In this document: one piece after another, positions 6,848 through 17,414 of the stretch
Layout of the letters: each line of letters opens with the position of its first letter
Position numbering within the stretch: position 1 is the first letter of the stretch
Assembly: GCA_016192425.1 (NCBI GenBank)
Contig: JACPUE010000018.1
Location: 1 to 36,556, forward strand
Source: Burkholderiales bacterium
Lineage (GTDB): Bacteria; Pseudomonadota; Gammaproteobacteria; Burkholderiales; Burkholderiaceae_C
Direction of reading: 5' to 3'
DNA: 36,556 nucleotides
Position numbers and translations under genes: made by a program
The notes under the pieces: model-generated
The model's database searches: none
Seen by the model: only the letters and a program-made list of their open reading frames with translations
What the model was told of the DNA's origin: nothing

Positions 6848-8947
6848 ATGACCGCTGAATACAAAGTCCACGGCAGCGTCGCCGTGATCACGCTGGCCAA
6901 TCCGCCTGTCAACGGCCTGGGTCTTTCCACCCGCCAGGGCATTGTGGACGGCCTGGACAAGGCGCAGCAGGATGCCGCCGTCAAGGCTATCGTCATCACC
7001 GGCGCCGGGGGGGCGTTTTCGGGCGGGGCGGACATCAAGGAGTTCGGCACCGACAAGGCGATGCAGGAGCCCAATCTCAATTCCGTGATTGCGGCCATCG
7101 AAAATGCCAGCAAGCCCGTGGTGGCGGCCATCCACAGCGTGGCCATGGGCGGCGGCCTGGAACTGGCCCTGGGCTGCCACTACCGTGTGGCGGCACCGGG
7201 TTGCAGCATTGCGCTGCCCGAGGTCAAGCTGGGCATCCTGCCCGGTGCGGGCGGCACGCAGCGTCTGCCCCGCGTCATTGGCGTGGAAGCAGCCCTGAAC
7301 ATGATCGTCAGCGGCGAAGCCATCAAGAGCGAAATGCTGGCTATGCTGCCGGGCCAAAAGCTGTTCGACAAGCTGGTGGATTCGCCCGAGGCGCTGGCCG
7401 CCGAGGCCCTGGCCTTCGCGCAGAGCGTGGCCGACGTGCGCCCCATGCCCCTGGTGCGCAACCTGCCGTGCAAACACCCCGAGGGCGATGCGTACTTCCA
7501 GTTCGCGCGCAACATGGTCAAGGGCATGAGCAAGAACTTCCCGGCGCCCGCCAAGTGCGTGGACGCCGTGGAAGCCGCCACCAAGAAGAAGTTTGCCGAT
7601 GGCATGGCCGTTGAGCGCGAGATCTTCATCAACCTGATGTGGACGGCCGAGTCGCGCTCGCTGCGCCACCTGTTCCTGGCCGAGCGCGCCGCGAGCAAGA
7701 TCCCCGACGTGCCTTCCGACACCCCCAAGCGCGAGATCAAGTCCGTGGCCGTGATCGGCGCCGGCACCATGGGCGGCGGCATTGCCATGAACTTCCTGAA
7801 CGCCGGCATCCCCGTGAAGATGCTGGAAATGAAGCAGGAGGCGCTGGACCGTGGCATTGCCACCATCCGCAAGAACTACGAAGCCCAGGTGGCCAAGAAA
7901 AAGCTCAAGCAAGACAAGTACGAGCAGCGCATGGCCTTGTTGAGCACCACACTGGACTACGCCGACCTGAAGGACGCCGACCTGGTGATCGAGGCCGTGT
8001 TCGAGGAACTGGGCGTGAAGGAAGCGGTGTTCAAGCAGCTCGACGCTGTGATGAAGCCCGGTGCCATCCTGGCCTCCAACACCTCCACGCTGGACGTGAA
8101 CAAGATCGCCAACTTCACCCAGCGTCCCCAGGACGTGGTGGGCCTGCACTTCTTCAGCCCCGCCAACGTGATGAAGCTGCTCGAAGTGGTGCGTGGCGAA
8201 GCCACCGCCAAGGACGTGATGGCCACCGTGATGGCTGCGGCCAAGAAGATCAAGAAGGTTGCCGTGGTTTCGGGCGTGTGCGATGGCTTCATCGGCAACC
8301 GCATGATCGAGCAGTACGGCCGCCAGGGCGGTTTCCTGCTGGACGAAGGCTGCACGCCCCAGCAGGTGGACAAGGCCATGGAGAAGTTCGGCATGGCCAT
8401 GGGGCCGTTCCGCATGGGTGACCTTGCGGGCAACGACATCGGCTGGGCCATCCGCAAGCGCCGCTATACCGAGAAGCCCGACATGAAGTACAGCAAGACT
8501 GCCGACCTGCTGTGCGAGAAGGGCCGTTTTGGCCAGAAGGTGGGCAAGGGCTGGTACGACTACGTGCCTGGCAAGCGCGATGCCATTCCCAACGCCGAGG
8601 TGGAGCAGATGATTGCCGACCACCGCGCTGCGCTGGGCATCACCCCGCGCAAGATTTCGGACGAAGAAATCGTGCAGCGCCTGGTGTTCGCTCTGGTCAA
8701 TGAGGCTGCCCACATCCTGGAAGAGGGCATTGCCAACAAGGCCAGCGATATCGACATTGTGTACATCTACGGCTACGGCTTCCCGGTGCACCGTGGCGGC
8801 CCGCTGAACTACGCCAACGAAGTCGGCCTGTTCAACGTGGTTCAGGCCATGAAGCGCTTTGCACAGAACCCGCTGGACGACGCAGCGTTCTGGAAGCCCG
8901 CACCGCTGCTGGCCAAGCTGGCCGCCGAGGGCAAGACCTTCAACTAA
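6848..8947 (+). CDS. FadB/FadJ-type enoyl-CoA hydratase / 3-hydroxyacyl-CoA dehydrogenase
   Basis: A 699-residue bifunctional beta-oxidation enzyme. The N-terminal crotonase domain has the oxyanion-hole segments GAGGAFSGGADI (52-63) and AMGGGLEL, with Glu105 and Glu125 (LPEVKLGI) in the positions of the two catalytic glutamates. The NAD-binding site GAGTMGGG is at 304-311, followed by the dehydrogenase core with GLHFFSPANVMKLLEVV and a C-terminal repeat of the dehydrogenase fold. It hydrates 2-enoyl-CoA and oxidises 3-hydroxyacyl-CoA. The start at 6848 is chosen for AAGGAA 8 bp upstream. The thiolase follows 33 bp later, completing the cycle. Whether it corresponds to FadB, FadJ or the peroxisomal-like MFE1 group cannot be decided here. 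Confidence 0.92.
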   Translation: MTAEYKVHGSVAVITLANPPVNGLGLSTRQGIVDGLDKAQQDAAVKAIVITGAGGAFSGGADIKEFGTDKAMQEPNLNSVIAAIENASKPVVAAIHSVAMGGGLELALGCHYRVAAPGCSIALPEVKLGILPGAGGTQRLPRVIGVEAALNMIVSGEAIKSEMLAMLPGQKLFDKLVDSPEALAAEALAFAQSVADVRPMPLVRNLPCKHPEGDAYFQFARNMVKGMSKNFPAPAKCVDAVEAATKKKFADGMAVEREIFINLMWTAESRSLRHLFLAERAASKIPDVPSDTPKREIKSVAVIGAGTMGGGIAMNFLNAGIPVKMLEMKQEALDRGIATIRKNYEAQVAKKKLKQDKYEQRMALLSTTLDYADLKDADLVIEAVFEELGVKEAVFKQLDAVMKPGAILASNTSTLDVNKIANFTQRPQDVVGLHFFSPANVMKLLEVVRGEATAKDVMATVMAAAKKIKKVAVVSGVCDGFIGNRMIEQYGRQGGFLLDEGCTPQQVDKAMEKFGMAMGPFRMGDLAGNDIGWAIRKRRYTEKPDMKYSKTADLLCEKGRFGQKVGKGWYDYVPGKRDAIPNAEVEQMIADHRAALGITPRKISDEEIVQRLVFALVNEAAHILEEGIANKASDIDIVYIYGYGFPVHRGGPLNYANEVGLFNVVQAMKRFAQNPLDDAAFWKPAPLLAKLAAEGKTFN

Positions 8948-8980
8948 GCGCGCCGCCGCACCACCGAACAAGGAAACCAC

Positions 8981-10156
8981 ATGACTTCCGCAGTAATCGT
9001 ATCGACCGCACGCACCCCCTTGACCAAGAGCTGGAAGGGCGCCTTCAACATGACCCATGGCGCCACCCTGGGCGGCCACGTGGTCCAGCACGCCATCCAG
9101 CGTGCGGGCATTGAAGCCGCCGAGGTGGATGACGTCATCATGGGCTGCGGCACCCCCGAGGGTGCCAGCGGCGCCAACATCGCCCGCCAGGCCGCGCTGC
9201 GCGCCGGCTGCCCCGTCACCGTGTCGGGCATGACCATCAACCGCTTCTGCTCGTCCGGCCTGCAGACCATCGCCACCGCCGCGCAGCGCATCATTGCCAA
9301 CGAAGGTGATGTGTACGTGGCTGGCGGCCTGGAAGTCATCTCCTGCACCGCGCAGGAGATGAACCAGCACATGCTGCAGGAAACCTGGCTCATGAAGAAC
9401 AAGCCCGAGGTCTACTGGCCCATGCTGCAGACGGCCGAGCAGGTCGCCAAGCGCTACCACATCAGCCGCGAAGCCATGGACGAATACGGCGCCGCCAGCC
9501 AGCAAAAGGCCAGCGCCGCGTTGGAAAAGGGCCTGTTCACCGACGAAATCGCCCCCATCACCGTGACCATGGGCGTGGCTGACTTGGGTCTGGGCCTGAC
9601 CACCAAAGAAGTGACCGTGAGCGTGGACGAAGGCATCCGCGCAGGTACGACCTATGACGGCATCAAGGGCCTGCGCTCGGCGCTGCCCGGCGGCCTGGTG
9701 TCGGCGGGCAATGCCAGCCAGCTGTCCGACGGCGCCGGTGCCGTGGTCGTCATGCACGAAGACCTGGCCGCCAAGAAGGGCCTCAAGCCGCTGGGCCGCT
9801 TCCTGGGCTTTGCCGTGGCCGGGTGCGAGCCCGACGAAATGGGCATCGGCCCCGTGTTCGCCATCCCCAAGGTGCTCAAGCGCCTGGGCCTCACGATGAA
9901 CGACATCGACCTGTGGGAGCTGAACGAAGCCTTTGCCGTGCAGGTGATCTACTGCCGCGACAAGCTGGGCATTCCTGCCGACAAGCTCAACGTCAACGGC
10001 GGCGCCATCGCCGTGGGCCACCCCTTCGGCATGAGCGGCCAGCGCCTCACCGGCCACGCCCTCATCGAAGGCAAGCGCCGCGGTGCCAAGCGCGTGTGCG
10101 TGACCATGTGCATCGGCGGCGGCATGGGCGCTGCGGGTGTGTTTGAAGTGCTGTAA
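8981..10156 (+). CDS. Acetyl-CoA acyltransferase (thiolase), FadA-like
   Basis: A 391-residue thiolase. The nucleophilic Cys90 sits in NRFCSSGLQ; His347 in [14 protein letters not shown] and Cys377 in [10 protein letters not shown] complete the active site, and the NEAFA motif is present. It cleaves 3-ketoacyl-CoA with CoA to acetyl-CoA and a shortened acyl-CoA. It is the second gene of a two-gene unit with the multifunctional enzyme (AAGGAAA ribosome site upstream), ending in a strong terminator. A degradative FadA-type role is more likely than a biosynthetic one from the pairing. Confidence 0.92.
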   Translation: MTSAVIVSTARTPLTKSWKGAFNMTHGATLGGHVVQHAIQRAGIEAAEVDDVIMGCGTPEGASGANIARQAALRAGCPVTVSGMTINRFCSSGLQTIATAAQRIIANEGDVYVAGGLEVISCTAQEMNQHMLQETWLMKNKPEVYWPMLQTAEQVAKRYHISREAMDEYGAASQQKASAALEKGLFTDEIAPITVTMGVADLGLGLTTKEVTVSVDEGIRAGTTYDGIKGLRSALPGGLVSAGNASQLSDGAGAVVVMHEDLAAKKGLKPLGRFLGFAVAGCEPDEMGIGPVFAIPKVLKRLGLTMNDIDLWELNEAFAVQVIYCRDKLGIPADKLNVNGGAIAVGHPFGMSGQRLTGHALIEGKRRGAKRVCVTMCIGGGMGAAGVFEVL

Positions 10157-10184
10157 GCGCCCAGCGAACCCTCTGAGACAAACC

Positions 10185-10222
10185 AAAAGCCCCCTCAGGT
10201 TTTTCGGCCTGCGGGGGCTTTT
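10185..10222. terminator. Bidirectional intrinsic terminator
   Basis: AAAAGCCCCC (10185-10194) pairs with GGGGGCTTTT (10213-10222), extended inward by CAGG/CCTG after one mismatch, with an 8-nt loop. A-run and T-run flank the stem, so it can end transcription from both the thiolase (plus) and the heme receptor gene (minus). Confidence 0.88.
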
Positions 10223-10281
10223 GCTATAAAAATAATAGCTGCTCGCGCTTTATGGATAAGCGCTGGAGCCTGATTTCATTA
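10223..10281 (+). repeat. Comamonadaceae-type dispersed repeat, copy 1
   Basis: The segment opens GCTATaaaaataATAGC followed by GCTcGCGCTT...AAGCGCtggagcc, so it contains two adjacent small hairpins (GCTAT/ATAGC and GCGCTT/AAGCGC). Similar segments occur at 16425-16483 (inverted), 21953-22016, 23459-23525 and 31870-31926. It just reaches the stop codon of the heme receptor gene. Confidence 0.75.
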
Positions 10282-12585
10282 AAAATCCATGACCACCGAA
10301 AGGTGCACGCTGCGCCCTGGCTGCGTGTAGGCGTCGTTGGTGGTGGATGCAGCCGCCAGGCCGTAGACGTCGGGCCAGAGCCAGTACTTGCGGTTGGTGA
10401 GGTTGTGCGCCGCAAGGTTCAGGCGCAGGTCTTTGCGCAGGCGCCACTGCGCCGAAAGATCCAGCGTGGTGGCCGCAGGAACGGTGAACTGCGTGTTGGG
10501 CGGCTTGACGGAAGAGGCGCTGTCGATGTCCTTGGCCGTCTTGGCGGCGTGGTGGCGCATGTCCAGGCGCAGGCCCCAGGCGGCCGTGTCGTACTGCAGG
10601 CCCAGCGCCAGTTGGGCGGGGTCCACCGAGTTGATGGGCATGCCTGTGGCACGGTTCACGCCGCGTGTCTTGCCGTAGCTGAACGGGGTGGCCAGGCGCC
10701 CGCCCGCCACGCGGCCCCAGTCGTACTGGCCCTTGAGCTCGAAGCCGGTGATGCGCGCGCGTTCGGTGTTGATGGTCTGGAAGATGCGCGGATCGGCCGC
10801 CGTGCCTGTGCCACGGATCAGCACCGTGTCCATGATGAGGTTGGAGTAGTGGCTGCCGAACACGGCGGTGTCCAGGCTCAGGCGGTCCAGGCGCCCGCGC
10901 ACGCCCACTTCCACGCCGCGGCTTTTTTCGGGCTTGAGGCCGGGGTTGGGGATGATGATGACCTGCTCGGCCGCGTTTTCGTAGTAGCCGTTGACCTGCC
11001 CTGCATCGGGGGCGCGAAAGCCCGCTGCGTACTGGCCGAACACGCTCCACTGCGGCGTGGCGCGGTACAGCACGCCGATCTTGGGCGAGAGCGCCGAGCC
11101 CGAGAGCGACTGCCCCGGCTGCTTGGCGGGCGGGTAAAAGCCCGCCTGGCTGGTGACGTCGAGCGAGAAATGGTCAAACCGCAGGCCAGGCGTCAGGCTC
11201 CAGTCGCCATGCACCGATTCGTCCTGCGCATACAGCGCGCTGGTCGTTTCGCGCGTGTCGGGAAAGCGCTTGAGCGGGAAGACCTCGGGCGGCAGCGGCG
11301 CCAGGCCCGTGTAGAGGTTGGAGATGCCGCTGCGCACATGGTCCAGCCCGTAGGTCACCTTGTGCGCCCAGCCGCCGCTGCGCAAGACCTTGTCGGCCTG
11401 CAGGCCGACCTGCCAGGTGCGTTCGGCATAGGAGTTGTCGCGCACGCGCAGGGGCAGGGTGTTGCGCGCGCTGGTGCCGACCTGGCGTGATTGCGCGTCC
11501 TGGTAGGCCACGACGGTGCGCACATGGTCTGCCCAGTCGGCACCCAGGCCAAACCGGGCATCCCAGGTCAGGCGGTTGCGCTCCATGGAACGCGTGGAAT
11601 ACTCATCGACGATGGCACCGGCAATCTGCGCCGGTGTGCCGCGCAAGGGCAGGGGGGTGCGGCTGGAAAGCAAATCCACATCCGACTTTTTCTGCACATG
11701 CTCCAGCGTGAACACATGGCGCTGGGTGGCATGCGGGCGCAGCACGATCTTGCCGAGCACGGCGTTGTCGCGGTCGTCCTGCGGGTTGGGGCGGGTGCGG
11801 TTGGTGTTGGGCTCGTCGTTGGTGCCCATGTTGTCCGTGGCGTGGGCGCCGCGGGTGGTGGCGGTCAGCATCCACTGCAGGGTGTCGCTGGCCTGGCCTG
11901 CCACGGTGCCTGCCAGGGTGTGGCCGTTGTCGTCGCCGCTCCAGCCCGCCGCAATGCGGCCGCCCAGGGTCTTGGGCGCATCCCCCTTGTCGCCTGCCAG
12001 GAAGTCGGCCGGTTCGTGCGTAATGAAGTTGACCAGCCCCGCCATGCCGTCGGAGCCGTACAAGGCCGATGCCGGGCCGCGCACCACCTCGATGCGCTTG
12101 AGCAGTTCGAGCGAGAGGTACTCGCGGTCGAAGGTGGTGGTGCGGAAGGCATAGCTGCGCGGCATGCGCACACCGTCGACCATCAGCAGCACCCGGTTGC
12201 CGCCCAGGCCCCGGATGTTGATGCCCACGTTGCCATCGCGTCCAGCGCTGGCGGTGGTGCCGCCCACGGTGAAGCGCGCCGGTGAGCGCTTGACCGAGGC
12301 ATTGGGCAAGTCCTGCAAGGCTTCGCGCAGGGTGCGGCTTTGCTGGTTGCTCAGGGTGCTGGCGTTGATGACGTCATAGGACAGCGGCAGCTCGTCTGCG
12401 GCCTGCTCCTGGCGTGAGCCACTGACCACGACTTCAGCCAGTGTTGCGTGGGGTGCCTGGGATGCTGCGTTGCTTTGCGCCTGGGCCGGAGCCATGCACA
12501 GGCAGGCCAGCGCCACCGACAGGCTCAGGGGCGACAAGGGAGGCGGCGTGCTGGCGGCGCGCAATAGGGTTTTGAGGGGTTTCAT
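10279..12585 (-). CDS. TonB-dependent heme/hemoglobin-family outer membrane receptor
   Basis: A 768-residue outer-membrane receptor. A signal peptide ending near APAQA is followed by a plug domain (GINIRGLGGNRVLLMVDGVR, then RIEVVRGPASALYGSDGMAGLVNF) and a 22-strand barrel ending in phenylalanine (VVMDF). The FRAP box and a PNPGLKPE version of the NPNL box, hallmarks of heme receptors, are present around residues 520-555. The histidine usually found between these boxes in HemR-type receptors is absent; the intervening stretch is DAGQVNGYYENAAEQVIII. Start at 12585 gives a proper signal peptide; the frame stays open much further upstream only as antisense of nirS. Divergent from nirS across 225 bp. 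It could also bind another iron source. Confidence 0.88.
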   Translation of the reverse strand: MKPLKTLLRAASTPPPLSPLSLSVALACLCMAPAQAQSNAASQAPHATLAEVVVSGSRQEQAADELPLSYDVINASTLSNQQSRTLREALQDLPNASVKRSPARFTVGGTTASAGRDGNVGINIRGLGGNRVLLMVDGVRMPRSYAFRTTTFDREYLSLELLKRIEVVRGPASALYGSDGMAGLVNFITHEPADFLAGDKGDAPKTLGGRIAAGWSGDDNGHTLAGTVAGQASDTLQWMLTATTRGAHATDNMGTNDEPNTNRTRPNPQDDRDNAVLGKIVLRPHATQRHVFTLEHVQKKSDVDLLSSRTPLPLRGTPAQIAGAIVDEYSTRSMERNRLTWDARFGLGADWADHVRTVVAYQDAQSRQVGTSARNTLPLRVRDNSYAERTWQVGLQADKVLRSGGWAHKVTYGLDHVRSGISNLYTGLAPLPPEVFPLKRFPDTRETTSALYAQDESVHGDWSLTPGLRFDHFSLDVTSQAGFYPPAKQPGQSLSGSALSPKIGVLYRATPQWSVFGQYAAGFRAPDAGQVNGYYENAAEQVIIIPNPGLKPEKSRGVEVGVRGRLDRLSLDTAVFGSHYSNLIMDTVLIRGTGTAADPRIFQTINTERARITGFELKGQYDWGRVAGGRLATPFSYGKTRGVNRATGMPINSVDPAQLALGLQYDTAAWGLRLDMRHHAAKTAKDIDSASSVKPPNTQFTVPAATTLDLSAQWRLRKDLRLNLAAHNLTNRKYWLWPDVYGLAAASTTNDAYTQPGRSVHLSVVMDF

Positions 12586-12672
12586 GGATGTCGTGGGGCC
12601 GGGAAAGCGCAGTGTCTGCGGCGGGATTATTGGGCAGCAGGCGTTGCACAAAGTTGCATATCGAGTTCTGCT

Positions 12673-12716
12673 TTGTCCTGAATCAAAGAAAACCCTTACC
12701 CAATCAAGGAATAATA
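12673..12716 (+). promoter_or_regulatory. FNR/DNR-type box and -10 for nirS
   Basis: TTGTC-CTGA-ATCAA (12673-12686) matches the FNR/ANR/DNR consensus TTGAT-N4-ATCAA with a perfect right half and TTG in the left half. A -10-like ATAATA lies at 12711-12716. The box centre (12679.5) is about 41.5 bp before a start near 12721, the class II activator spacing. Oxygen-limited and NO-responsive control of nirS is the expected outcome. Confidence 0.6.
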
Positions 12717-12717
12717 G

Positions 12718-14547
<1,830 letters not shown>

Positions 14548-14600
14548 TGTAGGTTGCGGGGCTGTACCGGTTGACCGGTGCGGCCCCAGCCCAAAGCACA

Positions 14601-14640
14601 AGCCGCTGCAGGGATGCAAGTCCCTGCAGCGGCTTTTTTT
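14601..14640 (+). terminator. Strong intrinsic terminator after nirS
   Basis: A 14-bp perfect stem (14601-14614 with 14621-14634, core GCCGCTGCAGGG) with a 6-nt loop is followed by a run of T. A smaller GC-rich hairpin (ACCGG-ttga-CCGGT, 14566-14579, inside GGGGC/GCCCC) precedes it. It closes nirS transcription before the convergent upp gene. Confidence 0.92.
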
Positions 14641-14695
14641 GTCTGGGCGCTGCTGCCATGCAGCGCGCCGGGTGGGCTTAGAACTTGTCCGTCAA

Positions 14696-15334
<639 letters not shown>

Positions 15335-15366
15335 GGGGAACAGACGTTACAAAATGCGATAAGCCG

Positions 15367-16353
15367 TCAGTCTGCCAGAAAGCGTGCATAGCGCGGCAAA
15401 TCGACGTTGCCGCCGCTGACGATCACGCCCACGCGTGCGCCGCGCAGGTCCAGCCCGGCGGCATCGGCCAAGGCGGCGGCAAAGGCCAGCGCGCCGGTGG
15501 GCTCTACCACCAGCTTCATGCGCTGCGCAAAGAAGCGCATGGCCTGCACCATGTCCAGGTCGCTCGCGGTCACGATGTCTTCTACCTGTTTCTGGATCAG
15601 GCCGAACGCCAGCGGCCCCAGGGCCTGTGCCTGCGCGCCGTCGGCAATGGTGCTGCGCGGCAGCGGGATCTGCACGATCTGCCCGGCGCGCAGCGATTGC
15701 TGGGCGTCGTTGGCGTGTTCCGGCTCCACGCCCACCACGCGGCAGGGCATGCCTGCCGCCTGCACGGCCAGCAGGCTGCCAGCGAGCAGGCCGCCACCGC
15801 CCACGGGCACCAGCAGAAGGTCCAGGCGCGGCACTTCCTCCAGCAGCTCCAGCGTGGTGGTGCCTTGGCCGGCAATCACGTCGGGGTGTTCGCTGGGGGG
15901 GACCAGGGTCATGCCGCGTTCCAGCGCCAGGCGCTGGCAAATGGCCTGGCGGTCTTCGGTCAGCGGGTCGTAGGTGAGCACCTGGGCGCCATAGTCGCGC
16001 GTGGCGGCCATCTTGGAGGCCAGAGCGGTTTCGGGCATGAGCACCAGCGCGGGCATGTCCAGCAGCCGTGCGGCCAGCGCCAGGGCCTGGGCGTGGTTGC
16101 CGGCAGAGAAGGTGATGACCCCGCGCTCGCGCTGGTCGTCGCTGAATTGCGCCAGGGCGTTGAAGGCGCCCCGGAACTTGAACGAGCCCGTGCGCTGCAG
16201 GTTCTCGCACTTGAAGAAGAGCTGCGCGCCCAACTGTTCGTCGGCCGTGCTGGAGCGCAGCACCGGCGTGCGGTGGGCCATGCCCTTGAGGCGGCCGGCC
16301 GCCTGCAGCACGGCGGATGGAGGAGGGGGCGCGGGTGCGAACAGGGGTTCCAT
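15367..16353 (-). CDS. PLP-dependent threonine/serine dehydratase family protein
   Basis: A 328-residue fold-type II PLP enzyme. Lys59 in TGSFKFRGA is the Schiff-base lysine; SAGNHAQ (83-89), the phosphate-binding GGGGLLAG and SGGNVD are all present. There is no C-terminal ACT domain, so it is the short catabolic threonine/serine dehydratase or serine racemase-like type rather than allosteric IlvA. It would deaminate threonine or serine to 2-oxobutyrate or pyruvate; 3-hydroxyaspartate ammonia-lyase is an alternative. Start at 16353 (MEPLFAP) is preferred; an in-frame ATG at 16398 adds 15 residues, and neither has a strong ribosome site. Confidence 0.85.
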   Translation of the reverse strand: MEPLFAPAPPPPSAVLQAAGRLKGMAHRTPVLRSSTADEQLGAQLFFKCENLQRTGSFKFRGAFNALAQFSDDQRERGVITFSAGNHAQALALAARLLDMPALVLMPETALASKMAATRDYGAQVLTYDPLTEDRQAICQRLALERGMTLVPPSEHPDVIAGQGTTTLELLEEVPRLDLLLVPVGGGGLLAGSLLAVQAAGMPCRVVGVEPEHANDAQQSLRAGQIVQIPLPRSTIADGAQAQALGPLAFGLIQKQVEDIVTASDLDMVQAMRFFAQRMKLVVEPTGALAFAAALADAAGLDLRGARVGVIVSGGNVDLPRYARFLAD

Positions 16354-16424
16354 GGCGTCTGGGCCCCGATACGGGGTGGTGGTGCCGATGCCAGCCATCT
16401 TAGAGCGTGCCAGGAAATTTGCAA

Positions 16425-16483
16425 TAAACAGGCGCCCGGCGCACTGCCAATAAGCGCTGGCAGCTATAAAAAGTGTAGCAGTT
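16425..16483 (-). repeat. Comamonadaceae-type dispersed repeat, copy 2 (inverted)
   Basis: On the minus strand it reads CTGCTacactttttATAGCTGCCAGCGCTTAT..., the same order of elements as copy 1 with some divergence. It lies between the dehydratase gene and the GRDP-like gene. Confidence 0.6.
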
Positions 16484-16499
16484 GTGGGGTGCCGCTTCG

Positions 16500-16541
16500 G
16501 AACTTGTCCGTAAATGCGCCAAATGATTGACGGGCAAGTTC
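16500..16541. repeat. Inverted GAACTTGtCCGTcAAT repeat
   Basis: GAACTTGTCCGTAAAT (16500-16515) and its near-perfect inverse ATTGACGGGCAAGTTC (16526-16541) form a 16-bp stem with two mismatched or wobble positions and a 10-nt loop, directly behind the stop of the minus-strand GRDP-like gene. A further copy, GAACTTGTCCGTCAAT, is at 14681-14696. It may be a transcript-end hairpin; no T-run is present. Confidence 0.55.
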
Positions 16542-17396
16542 TCAGTCTCCACCGCCGCCGTCGCTGGAGCCGCCGCTGTCTGCATTGCTGCCGCCAGGGT
16601 CGTTGTCACCCCAGGAAAAACCGCCAAAACCGCTGGGGTGCTCCCACAACCCGGAAGCGGTGTGCCGCGGTTCCACGCCTCCGAAATCGTTGGCGCGGCC
16701 GCTGTACCCGCCGTCGGCAAAGCTGGCGCCGTAGTGGCTGGCCAGCACGGGGGACGGCACCGGCCCCGTGGGTGGGCGGGCGGCGTAGCGCAGGCCATCC
16801 GGAATGTCGAGCTTGGCATCGATGGCGAAAAGCAGCGGCAGGCGGCTGGGATGGCGTGGGTCGATCGATTCGTCGCAGCAGGCCCAATACCAGGTGCGGC
16901 GCAGGCCGTCGTTGTAGTGCGCTTTTTTGCCCAGAACCTGCGCCGGAGAATGCTCGGGCACATGGCCCAGCGCAGTGCGGCACCAGGCGGCGTAGGCGGG
17001 TGCGTTGCGGACGAAAGCCTCCCACATCACATCAGCGGCACGCGTGGGCACGGCGGTGTACTGGCCGCGGCTGCGCAGGGCGGCAATGAAGAACTGGCGC
17101 AGTGCGCGTTCGGCCAGTTCCGCATCCTTGGCGCCCAAATGCGGGAAGGTCTCGCGCAGCTTGCGCTTGAGTGCCTGGGGCAGGGCGCTTTCGCGGATGA
17201 AGCGCTCGCGCACGGCATCGGCCCAACGCGCCAACGCATGGGTGGCAATGGCGCTGAGCACGAACGAAAGCACCCAGTCCTTTCCCCAATGCAGCCCCCC
17301 GGCCAGGCCCAGTACCAGGCCCAGGACCCAGGCCGCAGCAAACGCGGGCCAGAGCCAGCGTGCGCAGCGCAGCAGCAGCCATTCAAATCCGGTCAT
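16542..17396 (-). CDS. Glycine-rich (GRDP-like) membrane-anchored protein of unknown function
   Basis: A 284-residue protein. Two closely spaced hydrophobic helices (about residues 8-33 and 41-55) anchor it in the membrane. The middle contains VMWEAFVRNAPAYAAWCRTALG and later RRTWYWACCDE and LPLLFAIDAKL, a pattern I associate with bacterial 'glycine-rich domain-containing' (GRDP-like) proteins. The last ~70 residues are rich in Gly, Ser and Asp (GGSNADSGGSSDGGGGD), probably disordered. It starts 18 bp after the HerA-like ATPase gene on the same strand, so they are likely co-transcribed. Function unknown. Confidence 0.6.
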   Translation of the reverse strand: MTGFEWLLLRCARWLWPAFAAAWVLGLVLGLAGGLHWGKDWVLSFVLSAIATHALARWADAVRERFIRESALPQALKRKLRETFPHLGAKDAELAERALRQFFIAALRSRGQYTAVPTRAADVMWEAFVRNAPAYAAWCRTALGHVPEHSPAQVLGKKAHYNDGLRRTWYWACCDESIDPRHPSRLPLLFAIDAKLDIPDGLRYAARPPTGPVPSPVLASHYGASFADGGYSGRANDFGGVEPRHTASGLWEHPSGFGGFSWGDNDPGGSNADSGGSSDGGGGD

Positions 17397-17414
17397 GGCG
17401 ATGCAGCACGGCGC

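Noticed and set aside
6545-10186. A 1,200-codon minus-strand open frame opposite the fad genes
   Set aside because: Histidine- and glycine-rich composition with no family similarity, exactly antisense to two clear beta-oxidation genes.
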